A stretch of 64,000 nt of DNA from contig NZ_VWWL01000019.1 of the NCBI RefSeq assembly GCF_011752995.1, positions 62,001-126,000 of the forward strand, in the 5' to 3' direction. The notes beneath the pieces are model-generated. The model made no database searches and was not told the DNA's origin. It was given only the letters and a program-made list of their open reading frames with translations. The translations under genes were made by a program, and so were the position numbers. This DNA is from Burkholderia sp. Ax-1724. Lineage in GTDB: Bacteria > Pseudomonadota > Gammaproteobacteria > Burkholderiales > Burkholderiaceae. Of the stretch, positions 42,057 through 50,594 are shown piece after piece; position 1 is the first letter of the stretch, and the number at the start of each line of letters is the position of its first letter.

Positions 42057-42422
42057 TCAACGCCGGAATACCTCGACGCGAGGTGTTTCGGCGGAAAAAG
42101 CGGAGCGCAGCGCCCATTCCTCATAGGGTTTTGCGCCGGCCAGATACGCCGGCAACTTCATTGCCAGATCATGCCAGACGGGATCGCCCTCAGGCACGGT
42201 CAGGGTACGGCCATCGTTCAGGCCGACCAGCAGCAAGATAGTATTCCCGACCAATTGATCCGACCGCGTGGCGACCACTTCGCCAATATCCTGCCAGGCA
42301 ATGTACTGCTCGCCTTGCGGGTGCTTCACGGTAAGACCCTGGTCGCTCAGGGATAGCGAGACGGAGAGTCTGCGCGATGGCAAGCGCCCGAGCAGCCAGG
42401 CGTTGATCCGGCTCATTATCAT
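42057..42422 (-). CDS. hypothetical protein, PH-like fold suspected
   Basis: A 121-residue protein with no family I can name. The pattern of alternating hydrophobic strands (LSVSLSLSDQGLTVKHPQG, then YIAWQDIGEVVATRSD and NTILLLVGLNDGRTLTVPEG) followed by a C-terminal helix (WHDLAMKLPAYLAG) resembles small bacterial PH-like domains. Similar small proteins occur as immunity proteins; there is no toxin gene beside it here. It is monocistronic between the amidohydrolase (converging) and pcm (same strand). Confidence 0.65.
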   Translation of the reverse strand: MIMSRINAWLLGRLPSRRLSVSLSLSDQGLTVKHPQGEQYIAWQDIGEVVATRSDQLVGNTILLLVGLNDGRTLTVPEGDPVWHDLAMKLPAYLAGAKPYEEWALRSAFSAETPRVEVFRR

Positions 42423-42589
42423 GTCGTCACTCTATTTCCATTGGATCGAAGCGAGGCGCCAGATATCCGCTGCTGCCTCATTACTTACATTGTGGCCGAT
42501 CCGGCCCGCCATCCGGCAACCATTTTCAATCGCGTTCTAAAGGGACCCGCGAACGCGTCGGCCTGACGCCGGCGCGGCGGCTTCCCTTC

Positions 42590-43270
42590 TCACCACTCCG
42601 GCCGCCCCGTCAACCCTCCCCGCTCGGGCCAGCCGTCGTCGCCGACGAGCGGCACGAACCTCACTTCGTCGAACGAAGTTTCCTCGTATTCCTGCTCGCT
42701 GCGGCGCACGATCTTCACGAGCCGCTGGCGCCCCGCCTCGCGCCCGATCGGCATCACGAGGCGGCCGCCGCACGCAAGCTGCGCGAGCAACGCCTTCGGC
42801 ACGTGCGGGCCGCTCGCGGCCGCGACGATCGCGTCATAAGGCGCATGTGCCGCGAAGCCGGCGGTGCCATCGCCGAGATGCACCGCCACGTTCGCGTAAC
42901 CGAGCCGCTCCAGGCGTTCGCGAGCGGCCTCGACCAGTTCGGCGTCGCGTTCGATCGAATCGACGCTCGCCACGATCCGCGCGGCAATCGCGGCGGCATA
43001 GCCGGAGCCGGTGCCGATATCGAGCACGCGGTCGCCCGGATGCAGCGCCGCCGCTTCGAGCATCCTCGCGACGATAAACGGCTGCGAGATCGACTGCCCG
43101 CCGCCGATCGGCAACGGCGAATCGTCATAGGCGAATTCTCTCCAGCCCGGCAGCACGAACGCATCGCGCGGCACGCTGCGCATCGCCGCCAGCACGTGGG
43201 GGGCGCGCACGCCCCGGCGCACGATCTGCCGCTCGACCATGCGCTCGCGCGCCTCGGTGAAATCGCTCAT
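42590..43270 (-). CDS. pcm: protein-L-isoaspartate O-methyltransferase
   Basis: A 226-residue SAM-dependent methyltransferase that repairs isoaspartyl residues. It shows MVERQIVRRGVRAPHVLAAM, SISQPFIVARMLE and the SAM motif VLDIGTGSGYAAA, followed by the LGDGTAGF and PYDAIVAAASGP motifs. GGAGGCTGCG precedes the ATG at 43270, which matches the family start; the frame extends 57 codons upstream without similarity. Confidence 0.93.
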   Translation of the reverse strand: MSDFTEARERMVERQIVRRGVRAPHVLAAMRSVPRDAFVLPGWREFAYDDSPLPIGGGQSISQPFIVARMLEAAALHPGDRVLDIGTGSGYAAAIAARIVASVDSIERDAELVEAARERLERLGYANVAVHLGDGTAGFAAHAPYDAIVAAASGPHVPKALLAQLACGGRLVMPIGREAGRQRLVKIVRRSEQEYEETSFDEVRFVPLVGDDGWPERGGLTGRPEW

Positions 43271-43499
43271 CGCAGCCTCCTGCCGGTCGCCACGCCGACC
43301 GGCCCCATCAACCCAGCATAAGCCGTGCCGCCGGAATGCGCGCAACGCGTGCGCGGCCGTCCCGCGAACCGCCCTGCTCCATCCCGCGGCCTTGCGCTTA
43401 TCCGCGATAACGATAGCGCTCGATATTATTTGCGCGGCCACGGGCGCCTCTCTACGATCTGATGACCTTCATTTCCCTTCATTCGATAACAGCAAGATC

Positions 43500-44339
43500 A
43501 TGAGAACAACGAACCTGCTCAAGACCGCCTTTCTTTCTCCGTTGCTCGCGGCTCTTCTCGTCTGCGGCATCGTCGGCGCGCAACCGGCACACGCGGCCGG
43601 ACAGACCGTGCGCGTCGGCATCATGTCCGGCGAAGACGAGGACGTATGGCGCGCGGTCGCGGCCAATGCGGCCAGACAGGGCATCACCGTGAAGGTCACG
43701 ACGTTCTCCGACTATACGCAGCCGAACGAAGCGCTTGCGCAGCACGACCTCGACGCGAACTCCTTCCAGCACAAGCCGTATCTCGATGCGCAGATCGCCG
43801 CGCGCCACTACGATATCGTGCCGGTCGGCTTCACCTATGTGCAGCCCATCGGCCTCTATTCGGTCAAGGTGAAATCGGTCGCGGCGCTGCCGCAGAACGC
43901 GACAATCGGCGTGCCGAACGATCCGAGCAACGAAGGCCGCGCGCTGCTGCTTCTGCAGGCGAACGGGCTCATCAGGCTACGGCCCGATGTCGGTCTGCTG
44001 CCGACCGCGCGCGACATCGCGGACAACCCGAAGCACATCCGTATCAAGGAACTCGACGCGGGCATCGTGGGCCGGGCGATTAGCGATCTCGACGCAGCCG
44101 TCGTCAATACCGACTGGGCGATCAAGGCCGGCATCCAGATTCCGCAGCAACGCATCGCGCAGGAAAAAGTGCCTGGCAATCCGTATCGAAACTTCATCGC
44201 GGTCAATGCCAACGATGCGCGCACCCCCTGGGTGAAGGTTATCGTGGACAGCTATCAGCAGGCCAATGTCGCCTCGGAGATTCTGAGCGTCTATCGCGGC
44301 GCGACACTGCCGGCATGGGACGGCGCGCCGCAGCACTGA
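43500..44339 (+). CDS. MetQ/NlpA family binding protein
   Basis: A 279-residue periplasmic binding protein of the D-methionine/NlpA group. The signal peptide ends AQPAHAAGQ; LLVCG inside it is a poor lipobox, so it may be a soluble protein rather than a lipoprotein. Family segments are DLDANSFQHKPYLDAQI, VPVGFTYVQPIGLYS and IGVPNDPSNEGRALLLLQ, then AVVNTDWAIKAGI. No ABC ATPase or permease lies nearby. It is 29 bp before the SsuA-like gene, so the two binding proteins form a pair. Confidence 0.88.
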   Translation: MRTTNLLKTAFLSPLLAALLVCGIVGAQPAHAAGQTVRVGIMSGEDEDVWRAVAANAARQGITVKVTTFSDYTQPNEALAQHDLDANSFQHKPYLDAQIAARHYDIVPVGFTYVQPIGLYSVKVKSVAALPQNATIGVPNDPSNEGRALLLLQANGLIRLRPDVGLLPTARDIADNPKHIRIKELDAGIVGRAISDLDAAVVNTDWAIKAGIQIPQQRIAQEKVPGNPYRNFIAVNANDARTPWVKVIVDSYQQANVASEILSVYRGATLPAWDGAPQH

Positions 44340-44368
44340 CCACCCTCTTTCTTCCACCGCTCGCCATC

Positions 44369-45355
44369 ATGTCCACTCAACGAACGACCCGCGATCGTCG
44401 CGCCTTCCTGAAACTGTCGCTCGGCGCCGCGGCGCTCGCCGCATCGTCCGCCAGCGCGCCACCCGCTTTCGCACAAGGAACCTCGGGAACCTCGCGCACC
44501 TTGCGCATCGGCAATCAGAAGGGTTATCTGACTCTGCTCAAGGGGCGCGGCACGCTCGAAAAACGGCTCGCGCCGCTCAACGTCTCGGTCAGCTGGACCG
44601 AGTTCGCGGCGGGTCCCGTGCAACTGGAAGCACTGAACGTCGGCTCGATCGATTTCGGCGACGTCGGCGAAGCACCGCCGATCTTCGCGCAGGCCGCCGG
44701 CGCGCCGCTGGTGTACGTCGCCGCGACGGTCAAGCGTCCGCAATCCGAAGCGGTGCTCGTGCCGCCGCAATCGACGATCCGCTCGGTCGCGGACCTCAAG
44801 GGTAAACGGATCGCGCTCAACAAGGGCAGCAACGTCCACTACTTTCTCGTGCAGTTGCTGCGTCAGCATGGCCTGCAATACGCCGACGTGAAGCCCGTGT
44901 TTCTCGCGCCCGCCGATGCGCGAGCCGCATTCGAGCGCGCCTCGATCGACGCATGGGTAATCTGGGACCCGTTCTTCGCGGCCGCGGAAAAATCGCTCGG
45001 CGCGCGCGTGATTGCCGATGCGAACGGCGTGGTCGGCAATCGTGCGTACTACTTTTCGTCGCAGAGCTATGCCGCGAATAATCCCGACGTGATCCGCATC
45101 GTGATCGAGGAACTGGACAAGATCGACCAATGGGGCCAGCAGAACCGCGACTCACTCGCGAGCGAACTGGCGCAACTCTGGGGTCTGCCGAAACCGGTCG
45201 TGGACACGGCCGTGCAGCGCCAGCAGTTCGGCACGCAGCCGATTACCCGCGCGATTCTCGGCGAGCAGCAGCAGATTGCCGATACGTTCCTCGAACTCCG
45301 CCTGATTCCGAAGCATGTCGACGTGTTGAAGGCCGCGCCTTCGAATCTCGCGTAG
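44369..45355 (+). CDS. sulfonate/nitrate/taurine-type binding protein (SsuA-like)
   Basis: A 328-residue periplasmic binding protein. The N-terminus RDRRAFLKLSLG fits the twin-arginine export motif. SsuA-like segments are RIGNQKGYLTLLKGRGTLEK, WTEFAAGPVQLEALNVGSID and FGDVGEAPPIFAQAAG, then LNKGSNVHYFLVQ. Relatives bind aliphatic sulfonates for SsuBC, which are not in the window. With the MetQ-like gene it suggests scavenging of organic sulfur through a transporter encoded elsewhere. Confidence 0.88.
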   Translation: MSTQRTTRDRRAFLKLSLGAAALAASSASAPPAFAQGTSGTSRTLRIGNQKGYLTLLKGRGTLEKRLAPLNVSVSWTEFAAGPVQLEALNVGSIDFGDVGEAPPIFAQAAGAPLVYVAATVKRPQSEAVLVPPQSTIRSVADLKGKRIALNKGSNVHYFLVQLLRQHGLQYADVKPVFLAPADARAAFERASIDAWVIWDPFFAAAEKSLGARVIADANGVVGNRAYYFSSQSYAANNPDVIRIVIEELDKIDQWGQQNRDSLASELAQLWGLPKPVVDTAVQRQQFGTQPITRAILGEQQQIADTFLELRLIPKHVDVLKAAPSNLA

Positions 45356-45410
45356 CGGCAGGCGCCTATGAGATGAACCCGTACTATCAGTTCGAGTCGT
45401 GAGCACGAAC

Positions 45411-45455
45411 ACCGCGTGCGGTGATTGCCATGTCGATGCAATCACCGCACGCGGT
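45411..45455. terminator. 18-bp perfect inverted repeat between converging genes
   Basis: ACCGCGTGCGGTGATTGC (45411-45428) and GCAATCACCGCACGCGGT (45438-45455) pair over 18 bp around a 9-nt loop. It lies between the SsuA-like gene and a converging transporter gene. It is probably a shared terminator, although no T-run follows on either side. Confidence 0.65.
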
Positions 45456-45487
45456 TGTCGTCACCGATCGTGACTACTATGACGCGC

Positions 45488-46837
45488 TCATGCCGCCCGC
45501 TTCAGCGGCGCCGTATCGTCTGGCAATTCGATCCGCTTGATATCGCCGAGAATGAAGATGTACGACGCCGCGCCCAGTATTGCCACCGCGCCGATGAACA
45601 TCAGCCCCCAGTAGAACGACCCCGTCAGTGAGACGATCGCACCGATCACGATCGGTGTGACGATGCCGGCGATGTTCGCAGTGAAATTGAAAATACCGCC
45701 GGTGAGTCCCATCAGGCGCTTCGGTGCGATATCGGGAATGATCGACCAGCCGAGCCCGCCCATGCCCTGACCGAAAAACGCGAGCGACAGCACCGCGATC
45801 ACGGCCGTATCGCTCTGCACATAGAGCGCGACCACGATGCACGCCGACAGCAGCAGGCCGGTGATGATCGGCAGCTTGCGCGAGAGGTTCACGTTGCCGG
45901 TACGGCGCAGCAGCAGATCGGACACCCAGCCGCCGAACAGCACGCCGGCCGAAGCGCCGAGGAACGGCAGGATCGCGAAGAAGCCGATCTTGAGCCACGC
46001 CATATGACGCTCGGTGACCAGATAGGTCGGAAACCACGTGAGAAAGAACACCACGGTCGAGTTGCCGGCGAACTGGCCGATCGCGGCACCCCAGATTTCA
46101 CGGCGACGCAGCAGGCGGCCGACGTCGTGCCACGAAAACGGCCGCTGTGCGTCGGTAGCCGTCGACAGGCCGCCGCCCGCGCCGATGTACTCGCGCTCCG
46201 CGTCGTTCATCGTGCGCGACTCGTGCGGCTCGTGATAGCGCAGCCACCACACGACCGAGAACGCGAGGCCGACCGCGCCGACGATCACGAACATCGCGCG
46301 CCAGCCGAATGACTCGATGATCCAGAACAGCAGCGGGCTGAACACGGCAAGGCCGATGTACTGCCCCACCTGATAAATACTGGTTGCCCGTGCGCGTTCG
46401 CGCTGCGGAAACCAGTGGCCCACCACGCGGCTATTCGCGGAGAAGCAGGGCGATTCCGCCACACCGAGTCCGAGGCGATAGATCATCAGCGAAATCAGTC
46501 CTCCTGAGAGTCCGTTCAGGATGATGAAGGCCGACCAGCCCGAGACCGCGAGGAAATAGGTCTTTTTCGCGCCGATGCGGTCGAGCAGCAGGCCGGCCGG
46601 AATCTGCGAGAGCGTGTAGGTCCACGAGAAAGCGGAGAACACGATGCCCATCACGCCGGCCGACAGGCCAAGTTCCTTCGTGAGGCTCGGCGCGGCGATG
46701 CCGAGCACCGTGCGATCGAGGTAGTTGATGACGGTGCCGATCGCGAGTAGCGCGAGAATCGCGAAGCGGGCTCGCGAGCGGCGCGCCGGCGCAAGCGCCA
46801 GGTCCGCGGGTGAAGAAAGCGTTGTGTCAGGCTTCAT
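45488..46837 (-). CDS. MFS transporter, anion:cation symporter family (GudP-like), copy 1
   Basis: A 449-residue, 12-helix inner-membrane transporter of the ACS family that includes glucarate, galactarate, galactonate and hexuronate permeases. Marks are IGTVINYLDRTVLGIAAPSL, FSAFSWTYTLSQIPAGLLLD, the LGLGVAESPCFSANSRVVG segment and PIVIGAIVSLTGSFYWGL. GGAGACAAAG precedes the ATG. A close paralogue lies at 50595-51941. It is the last gene of the minus-strand sugar-acid cluster. Confidence 0.9.
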   Translation of the reverse strand: MKPDTTLSSPADLALAPARRSRARFAILALLAIGTVINYLDRTVLGIAAPSLTKELGLSAGVMGIVFSAFSWTYTLSQIPAGLLLDRIGAKKTYFLAVSGWSAFIILNGLSGGLISLMIYRLGLGVAESPCFSANSRVVGHWFPQRERARATSIYQVGQYIGLAVFSPLLFWIIESFGWRAMFVIVGAVGLAFSVVWWLRYHEPHESRTMNDAEREYIGAGGGLSTATDAQRPFSWHDVGRLLRRREIWGAAIGQFAGNSTVVFFLTWFPTYLVTERHMAWLKIGFFAILPFLGASAGVLFGGWVSDLLLRRTGNVNLSRKLPIITGLLLSACIVVALYVQSDTAVIAVLSLAFFGQGMGGLGWSIIPDIAPKRLMGLTGGIFNFTANIAGIVTPIVIGAIVSLTGSFYWGLMFIGAVAILGAASYIFILGDIKRIELPDDTAPLKRAA

Positions 46838-47011
46838 CTTTGTCTCCGATATGGAAAGCGCAAATGTTGTCGATGCGTCTTTGCGTCTGTCATGCTCGCG
46901 AGCCGATGCGCGACATCCCGCCTCGGCTCGCGGTTACCCGGCACGCCGCGTGGCGCGCCCTGCCTTCATACGTCACGATGAACCGGGAAAAGCCGCGATC
47001 AACGCAGCCGT

Positions 47012-48022
47012 TCAGACGTTTTCCCAGTTGCCCGAACGAATGCTGCGCGCAATCGCTTCGAGCGTCGCGATCGTATCGATCGACTCCTGCTCGCTGCTGC
47101 CGTTCCAGTGCTCGGCTCCAAGCGCGACCGCGCGCGCATAGCTTTCCGCCTCGGCGAGGAAGCCGTTGCCGCCCGCCACGCTGATCGTTTCGCGCGGCGT
47201 CGTCGCGGGCACGCCGCGGCGCAGATGGATTTCGGGCAGCCCCGCATCGGGCGGGCTGTTGAGGAAGGTCGTCTCGAGAATGCCGTCGGTGCCGGAGATC
47301 AGCGCGTGGCGGTGGTAGGCCGTGTTGAAGCTGCACGCGATCTGCGCGAGCAGGCCGCTCGGAAATTCGAGGTTCGCGATCACGGTGAGGTCCACTTTCG
47401 TGTCCGACCAGCGCGCCACCGCGTTCACGCGCGTGGGTTTTTCGCCGGCCACCATGCGCACCATGCTCATCGCGTAGCTGCCCGCGTCGAGCAACGCGCC
47501 GCCGCCGCGCTCGGGGTCGAGGCGGATATTGGCCGGATCGCTGAACTTGACGCCGAAGCACGCGAACACGGTCTGCACGCGGCCGATCGCGCCTTCGTCG
47601 AGCAGGCGGCGCAGCGCGAGCGTCTGCTCCTGCGCGCGGTACGGATAGGCCTCGGCGAGAAACCGGCCGTTACGGCGCGCGGCCTCGAACATCGCGACGG
47701 TCTCGTCCTTCGAGATCGCGATCGGCTTTTCGCACAGCACGTGCTTGCCGGCATCGAGCGCCTTGATGACCCACTCGGCGTGCATCGTGTTCGGCAGCGG
47801 CACGTAAATCGCCTCGATGTCAGGATCGGCGAGCAAGGCTTCGTACGAGCCGTGCGCGCGCGGCACGCCGACCTCGCTCGCAAACTGTCTGGCCTTCTCG
47901 AGATCGCGGCTCGCGACCGCCACCACGTCGATGAGCGGCGAAGACGCGACACCGGCGATAAACGAGCGCGCGATTTTTGCGGCGCCAAGCACGCCGAAAC
48001 GCAGAGGTTTGATAGTGTCCAT
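47012..48022 (-). CDS. Gfo/Idh/MocA family oxidoreductase
   Basis: A 336-residue NAD(P)-dependent dehydrogenase. The Rossmann motif is FGVLGAAKIARSF; the family's catalytic Lys is in the HVLCEKPIA motif, and GGGALLDAGSYAMSM is also typical. The overall style is close to D-xylose/glucose-type 1-dehydrogenases that make sugar lactones. The lactonase-like gene comes 28 bp upstream in the same direction, so lactone formation and opening may be consecutive steps. The substrate is inferred only as a sugar or sugar acid. Confidence 0.88.
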   Translation of the reverse strand: MDTIKPLRFGVLGAAKIARSFIAGVASSPLIDVVAVASRDLEKARQFASEVGVPRAHGSYEALLADPDIEAIYVPLPNTMHAEWVIKALDAGKHVLCEKPIAISKDETVAMFEAARRNGRFLAEAYPYRAQEQTLALRRLLDEGAIGRVQTVFACFGVKFSDPANIRLDPERGGGALLDAGSYAMSMVRMVAGEKPTRVNAVARWSDTKVDLTVIANLEFPSGLLAQIACSFNTAYHRHALISGTDGILETTFLNSPPDAGLPEIHLRRGVPATTPRETISVAGGNGFLAEAESYARAVALGAEHWNGSSEQESIDTIATLEAIARSIRSGNWENV

Positions 48023-48049
48023 GGTGTTCAGAAAATCCCGGGAAACAGG

Positions 48050-48937
48050 TTAGGAAGCAAGAGATTCGACACGGGCGCGCGGCGACGAGGCAGGCTCCCC
48101 GCCATGCGCTTCGTCGAAACCGAACAGCCGGCGCGGCGTGTCCCACTGGATTTGCCGCCGCACGTCGGCATCGGGCACGATCGTCTCGAACAGCGTCAGC
48201 AGCGGACCATAATCGAGCCGCTCCGGCGCGCGCAGGAACGGCCAGTCGGACCCCCACACGCAATGCTCGGGACCGAACGCGCGCAACAGCGCCTGCGCAT
48301 AGGGCCGGGTGTCCTCGTACGGATGCGCGGTACGCGAGTACTTCTGCCAGCCCGACAGTTTCACGCACGCGCGGCCGCTATCGGCGAGACGCAGCAAGGC
48401 GTCGAAGCCGGCCTGAGCCACGCCGTCCACGCTGTTCGGCCGGCCGCAATGATCGACGGCGAGCGCGGCAGGCTGGCTGGCGAGCCAGGGGCCAAGCTCG
48501 GCCATCTGGTCGCCCGCGACCTGAATCTGCGCGACCATGCCGAGGTCGGCGAGCATACCAAAGAGCACGCCCGCTTCGCGCACGAGCTCGATGCCTTCCA
48601 TCGCCGGATTGAACGCAACGCCCACCACGCCCGCGCGGCGCAACGCGGCAAGCTCGCCGCGGCTGATGTCGTTGTCGACCACCGCAATGCCGCGAAAGCG
48701 CGTCGGATAGGTTTCGAGCGCGTCGAGCAGGCAGCGGTTGTCGGTCCGATAGCCGCTCGTCGGACCGACCAGCAGCGCGTGGCGCACGCCATACGCATCC
48801 ATCACGCGCACGAACTGCGCCGTGGTGCCGATTTCCTGCTGCGCGGGCCGATACGTGGTGTCGTCGCGATACGGAAAGCGGATCGGATCGAACACGTGGC
48901 AATGGCAGTCGATCTTGTCTTCGTCGAATAGGCTCAT
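48050..48937 (-). CDS. COG3618 amidohydrolase, lactonase-like
   Basis: A 295-residue TIM-barrel hydrolase of the group containing LigI (2-pyrone-4,6-dicarboxylate lactonase), L-fuconolactonase and sulfomuconolactone hydrolase. It has DCHCHVFDP (metal His pair), AVDHCGRP, ACVKLSGWQKYSR and CVWGSDWPFLR. I start at ATG 48937 because GGAG lies six bases before it; a GTG at 48949 immediately after the upstream stop is possible. It probably opens a sugar-acid or aromatic lactone made by a neighbouring dehydrogenase. Confidence 0.87.
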   Translation of the reverse strand: MSLFDEDKIDCHCHVFDPIRFPYRDDTTYRPAQQEIGTTAQFVRVMDAYGVRHALLVGPTSGYRTDNRCLLDALETYPTRFRGIAVVDNDISRGELAALRRAGVVGVAFNPAMEGIELVREAGVLFGMLADLGMVAQIQVAGDQMAELGPWLASQPAALAVDHCGRPNSVDGVAQAGFDALLRLADSGRACVKLSGWQKYSRTAHPYEDTRPYAQALLRAFGPEHCVWGSDWPFLRAPERLDYGPLLTLFETIVPDADVRRQIQWDTPRRLFGFDEAHGGEPASSPRARVESLAS

Positions 48938-48949
48938 GGGCTGCTCCAC

Positions 48950-49795
48950 TCAGACGGCCGGCGCCGATCCCGCCGCCGCGGCCGCGCGCTCGACGACGCG
49001 GCGCGCGCCGCGATAGGCCAGTTCGAGGCGCGCTTCGGCATCCAGCGCCGGCATCGGCATCTCGACGCTCAACGCCACCTGCGGCGGCACCGCGCGCAAG
49101 AGCGCTTCGAGCGGCAGCGCACCGTCGCCAGGGGCGAGCCGCGCGGTACGCGCTTCGAGAATCGCTTCGTCGTCGTTGGCCGGCAGCGTGGCGGGCGCAT
49201 CGCACAACTGCACGAAGCCGACCGACTGCGGCGGCAGCGCGGCGACATCGTCCGGCGTGCTGCCCGCGCGCGACAGATGCAGCGCGTCGATCACCAGCCC
49301 GAGATTCGGATGCGCGGCGCGTTCGAGCGCCGCGCGCGCCTGGGCGAGCGTGCCGACATGGCGCCAGCGCATGAATTCCAGATCGATCCGTAATCCGAAC
49401 GGTTGCGCGAGTTCGGCGAGCGCGGCCAGATTCGCGGCGAGCCGCGCCGCGTCGGGATCGTCGCCGGACACGCTCACGCAGCGCGCGCCGAGCCCGGCGG
49501 CCGCTTCGAACAACGGCGCGAACGAGGCGGCATCGAGCGTCGGCACGAGCGGAATGAATTCGACGTCGCACACGGTGACGCCCTCGCCCGCCAGCGCGTC
49601 GCGCAACTCGCGATGCGCGTCAGTGCCGGCCATCACCGGATACGCGATGCCGCCAGGCATGGCCGGATGCATGCGCAAGCCGACGCCAGCGAAACCGGCG
49701 CGCGCGGCGAGCCGCACCAACGGCGCGGGCGCGAACTCGAGCGCTGTCAAATGCGCGACGGCAAGCGAACGCGCAGGGTTTTGAGCGGGGTTCAA
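48950..49795 (-). CDS. sugar phosphate isomerase/epimerase-fold protein
   Basis: A 281-residue xylose-isomerase-like TIM barrel (AP endonuclease 2 fold). Metal-site candidates are FIPLVPTLD, DLEFMRW, LGLVIDALHLSRAG and FVQLCDAP, with Glu in LSVEMPMP. The start appears to be TTG 49795, which overlaps the SDR stop codon as TTGA and has GGGAGGG upstream at a good distance. An ATG at 49849 would overlap the SDR gene by 58 bp. It belongs to the cluster and may isomerise or epimerise a sugar acid or act as an aldolase-like lyase. Confidence 0.8.
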   Translation of the reverse strand: MNPAQNPARSLAVAHLTALEFAPAPLVRLAARAGFAGVGLRMHPAMPGGIAYPVMAGTDAHRELRDALAGEGVTVCDVEFIPLVPTLDAASFAPLFEAAAGLGARCVSVSGDDPDAARLAANLAALAELAQPFGLRIDLEFMRWRHVGTLAQARAALERAAHPNLGLVIDALHLSRAGSTPDDVAALPPQSVGFVQLCDAPATLPANDDEAILEARTARLAPGDGALPLEALLRAVPPQVALSVEMPMPALDAEARLELAYRGARRVVERAAAAAGSAPAV

Positions 49796-50532
49796 TAGGT
49801 GGCCCTCCCGCCGGTCAAATCGAACGTGAAGCCGGTCGTAAAGCTGCATGCGGGGCTCACGATCCAGCTCACCATCCGGCCGACCTCTTCGATTTGCAGG
49901 AAACGGCCGAGCGGAATCTTCGCCTTGCTCGCCTCGATGTGCTCGGGCGACATCTCGCGGAACAGCTCCGTTTCCACCATCGCGGGTGCGATGCAGTTAA
50001 TCATCACATTGTCGCGCGCGAGTTCCTTCGCGACCGCCTTGGTGAAGCCGATCACGCCGGCCTTCGCCGCCGAATACGCGGAGATGAACTGCACGCCTTC
50101 CTTGCCCGCGATCGACGCGACGTTGAGAATGCGTCCGCCGCCGCGCGCGCGCATATGCGGAACCGCGACGCGGCAGCCGTAGAACACGCTGTTCAGATCG
50201 ACGTCGAGCACGCGCTGCCAGGTCTCCACCGGATACTCCCAGCTCGGCACCACCGGCCCGTTGATGCCCGCGTTGTTGACGAGAATGTCGACGTGGCCCA
50301 GTGCCGCGACAGTCGCCTCGAACGCGCTCTCGACCGACGCGTAGGACGACACGTCGACGGATTGCAGATGGTCCGGCTCGAAGCCGAGCTGCGCGGCGTC
50401 GCAATGGCTGACGTCGAGGTCCCAGATCGCGACGCGAGCGCCGTCCGCTTTCAGCTGGCGTGCGATGCCAAGCCCGATGCCGCGCGCCGCGCCGGTGACG
50501 ATCGCGACCTGGCCGTCGAATGAGTGGCTCAT
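49792..50532 (-). CDS. SDR family oxidoreductase
   Basis: A 246-residue classical short-chain dehydrogenase. It has a GAARGIGLG cofactor motif, NNAG in DILVNNAGINGP, the catalytic Ser in VASIAGKEG, and Tyr/Lys in AYSAAKAG. AIWDLD after strand 2 suggests NAD(H) preference. It is the first gene of the isomerase-lactonase-dehydrogenase run and is coupled to the isomerase by a TTGA overlap. It likely oxidises a sugar or sugar alcohol in this pathway. Confidence 0.88.
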   Translation of the reverse strand: MSHSFDGQVAIVTGAARGIGLGIARQLKADGARVAIWDLDVSHCDAAQLGFEPDHLQSVDVSSYASVESAFEATVAALGHVDILVNNAGINGPVVPSWEYPVETWQRVLDVDLNSVFYGCRVAVPHMRARGGGRILNVASIAGKEGVQFISAYSAAKAGVIGFTKAVAKELARDNVMINCIAPAMVETELFREMSPEHIEASKAKIPLGRFLQIEEVGRMVSWIVSPACSFTTGFTFDLTGGRATY

Positions 50533-50594
50533 GGAGAACGTTTCCTTTTGAGGTTGCACAAGAGTTCGGGGAGAAGACTTCACACCGCGGAGGT

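Noticed and set aside
48950..49849. ATG 49849 as the start of the isomerase-fold gene
   Set aside because: It overlaps the SDR coding region by 58 bp and lacks a ribosome-binding site as good as that of TTG 49795.
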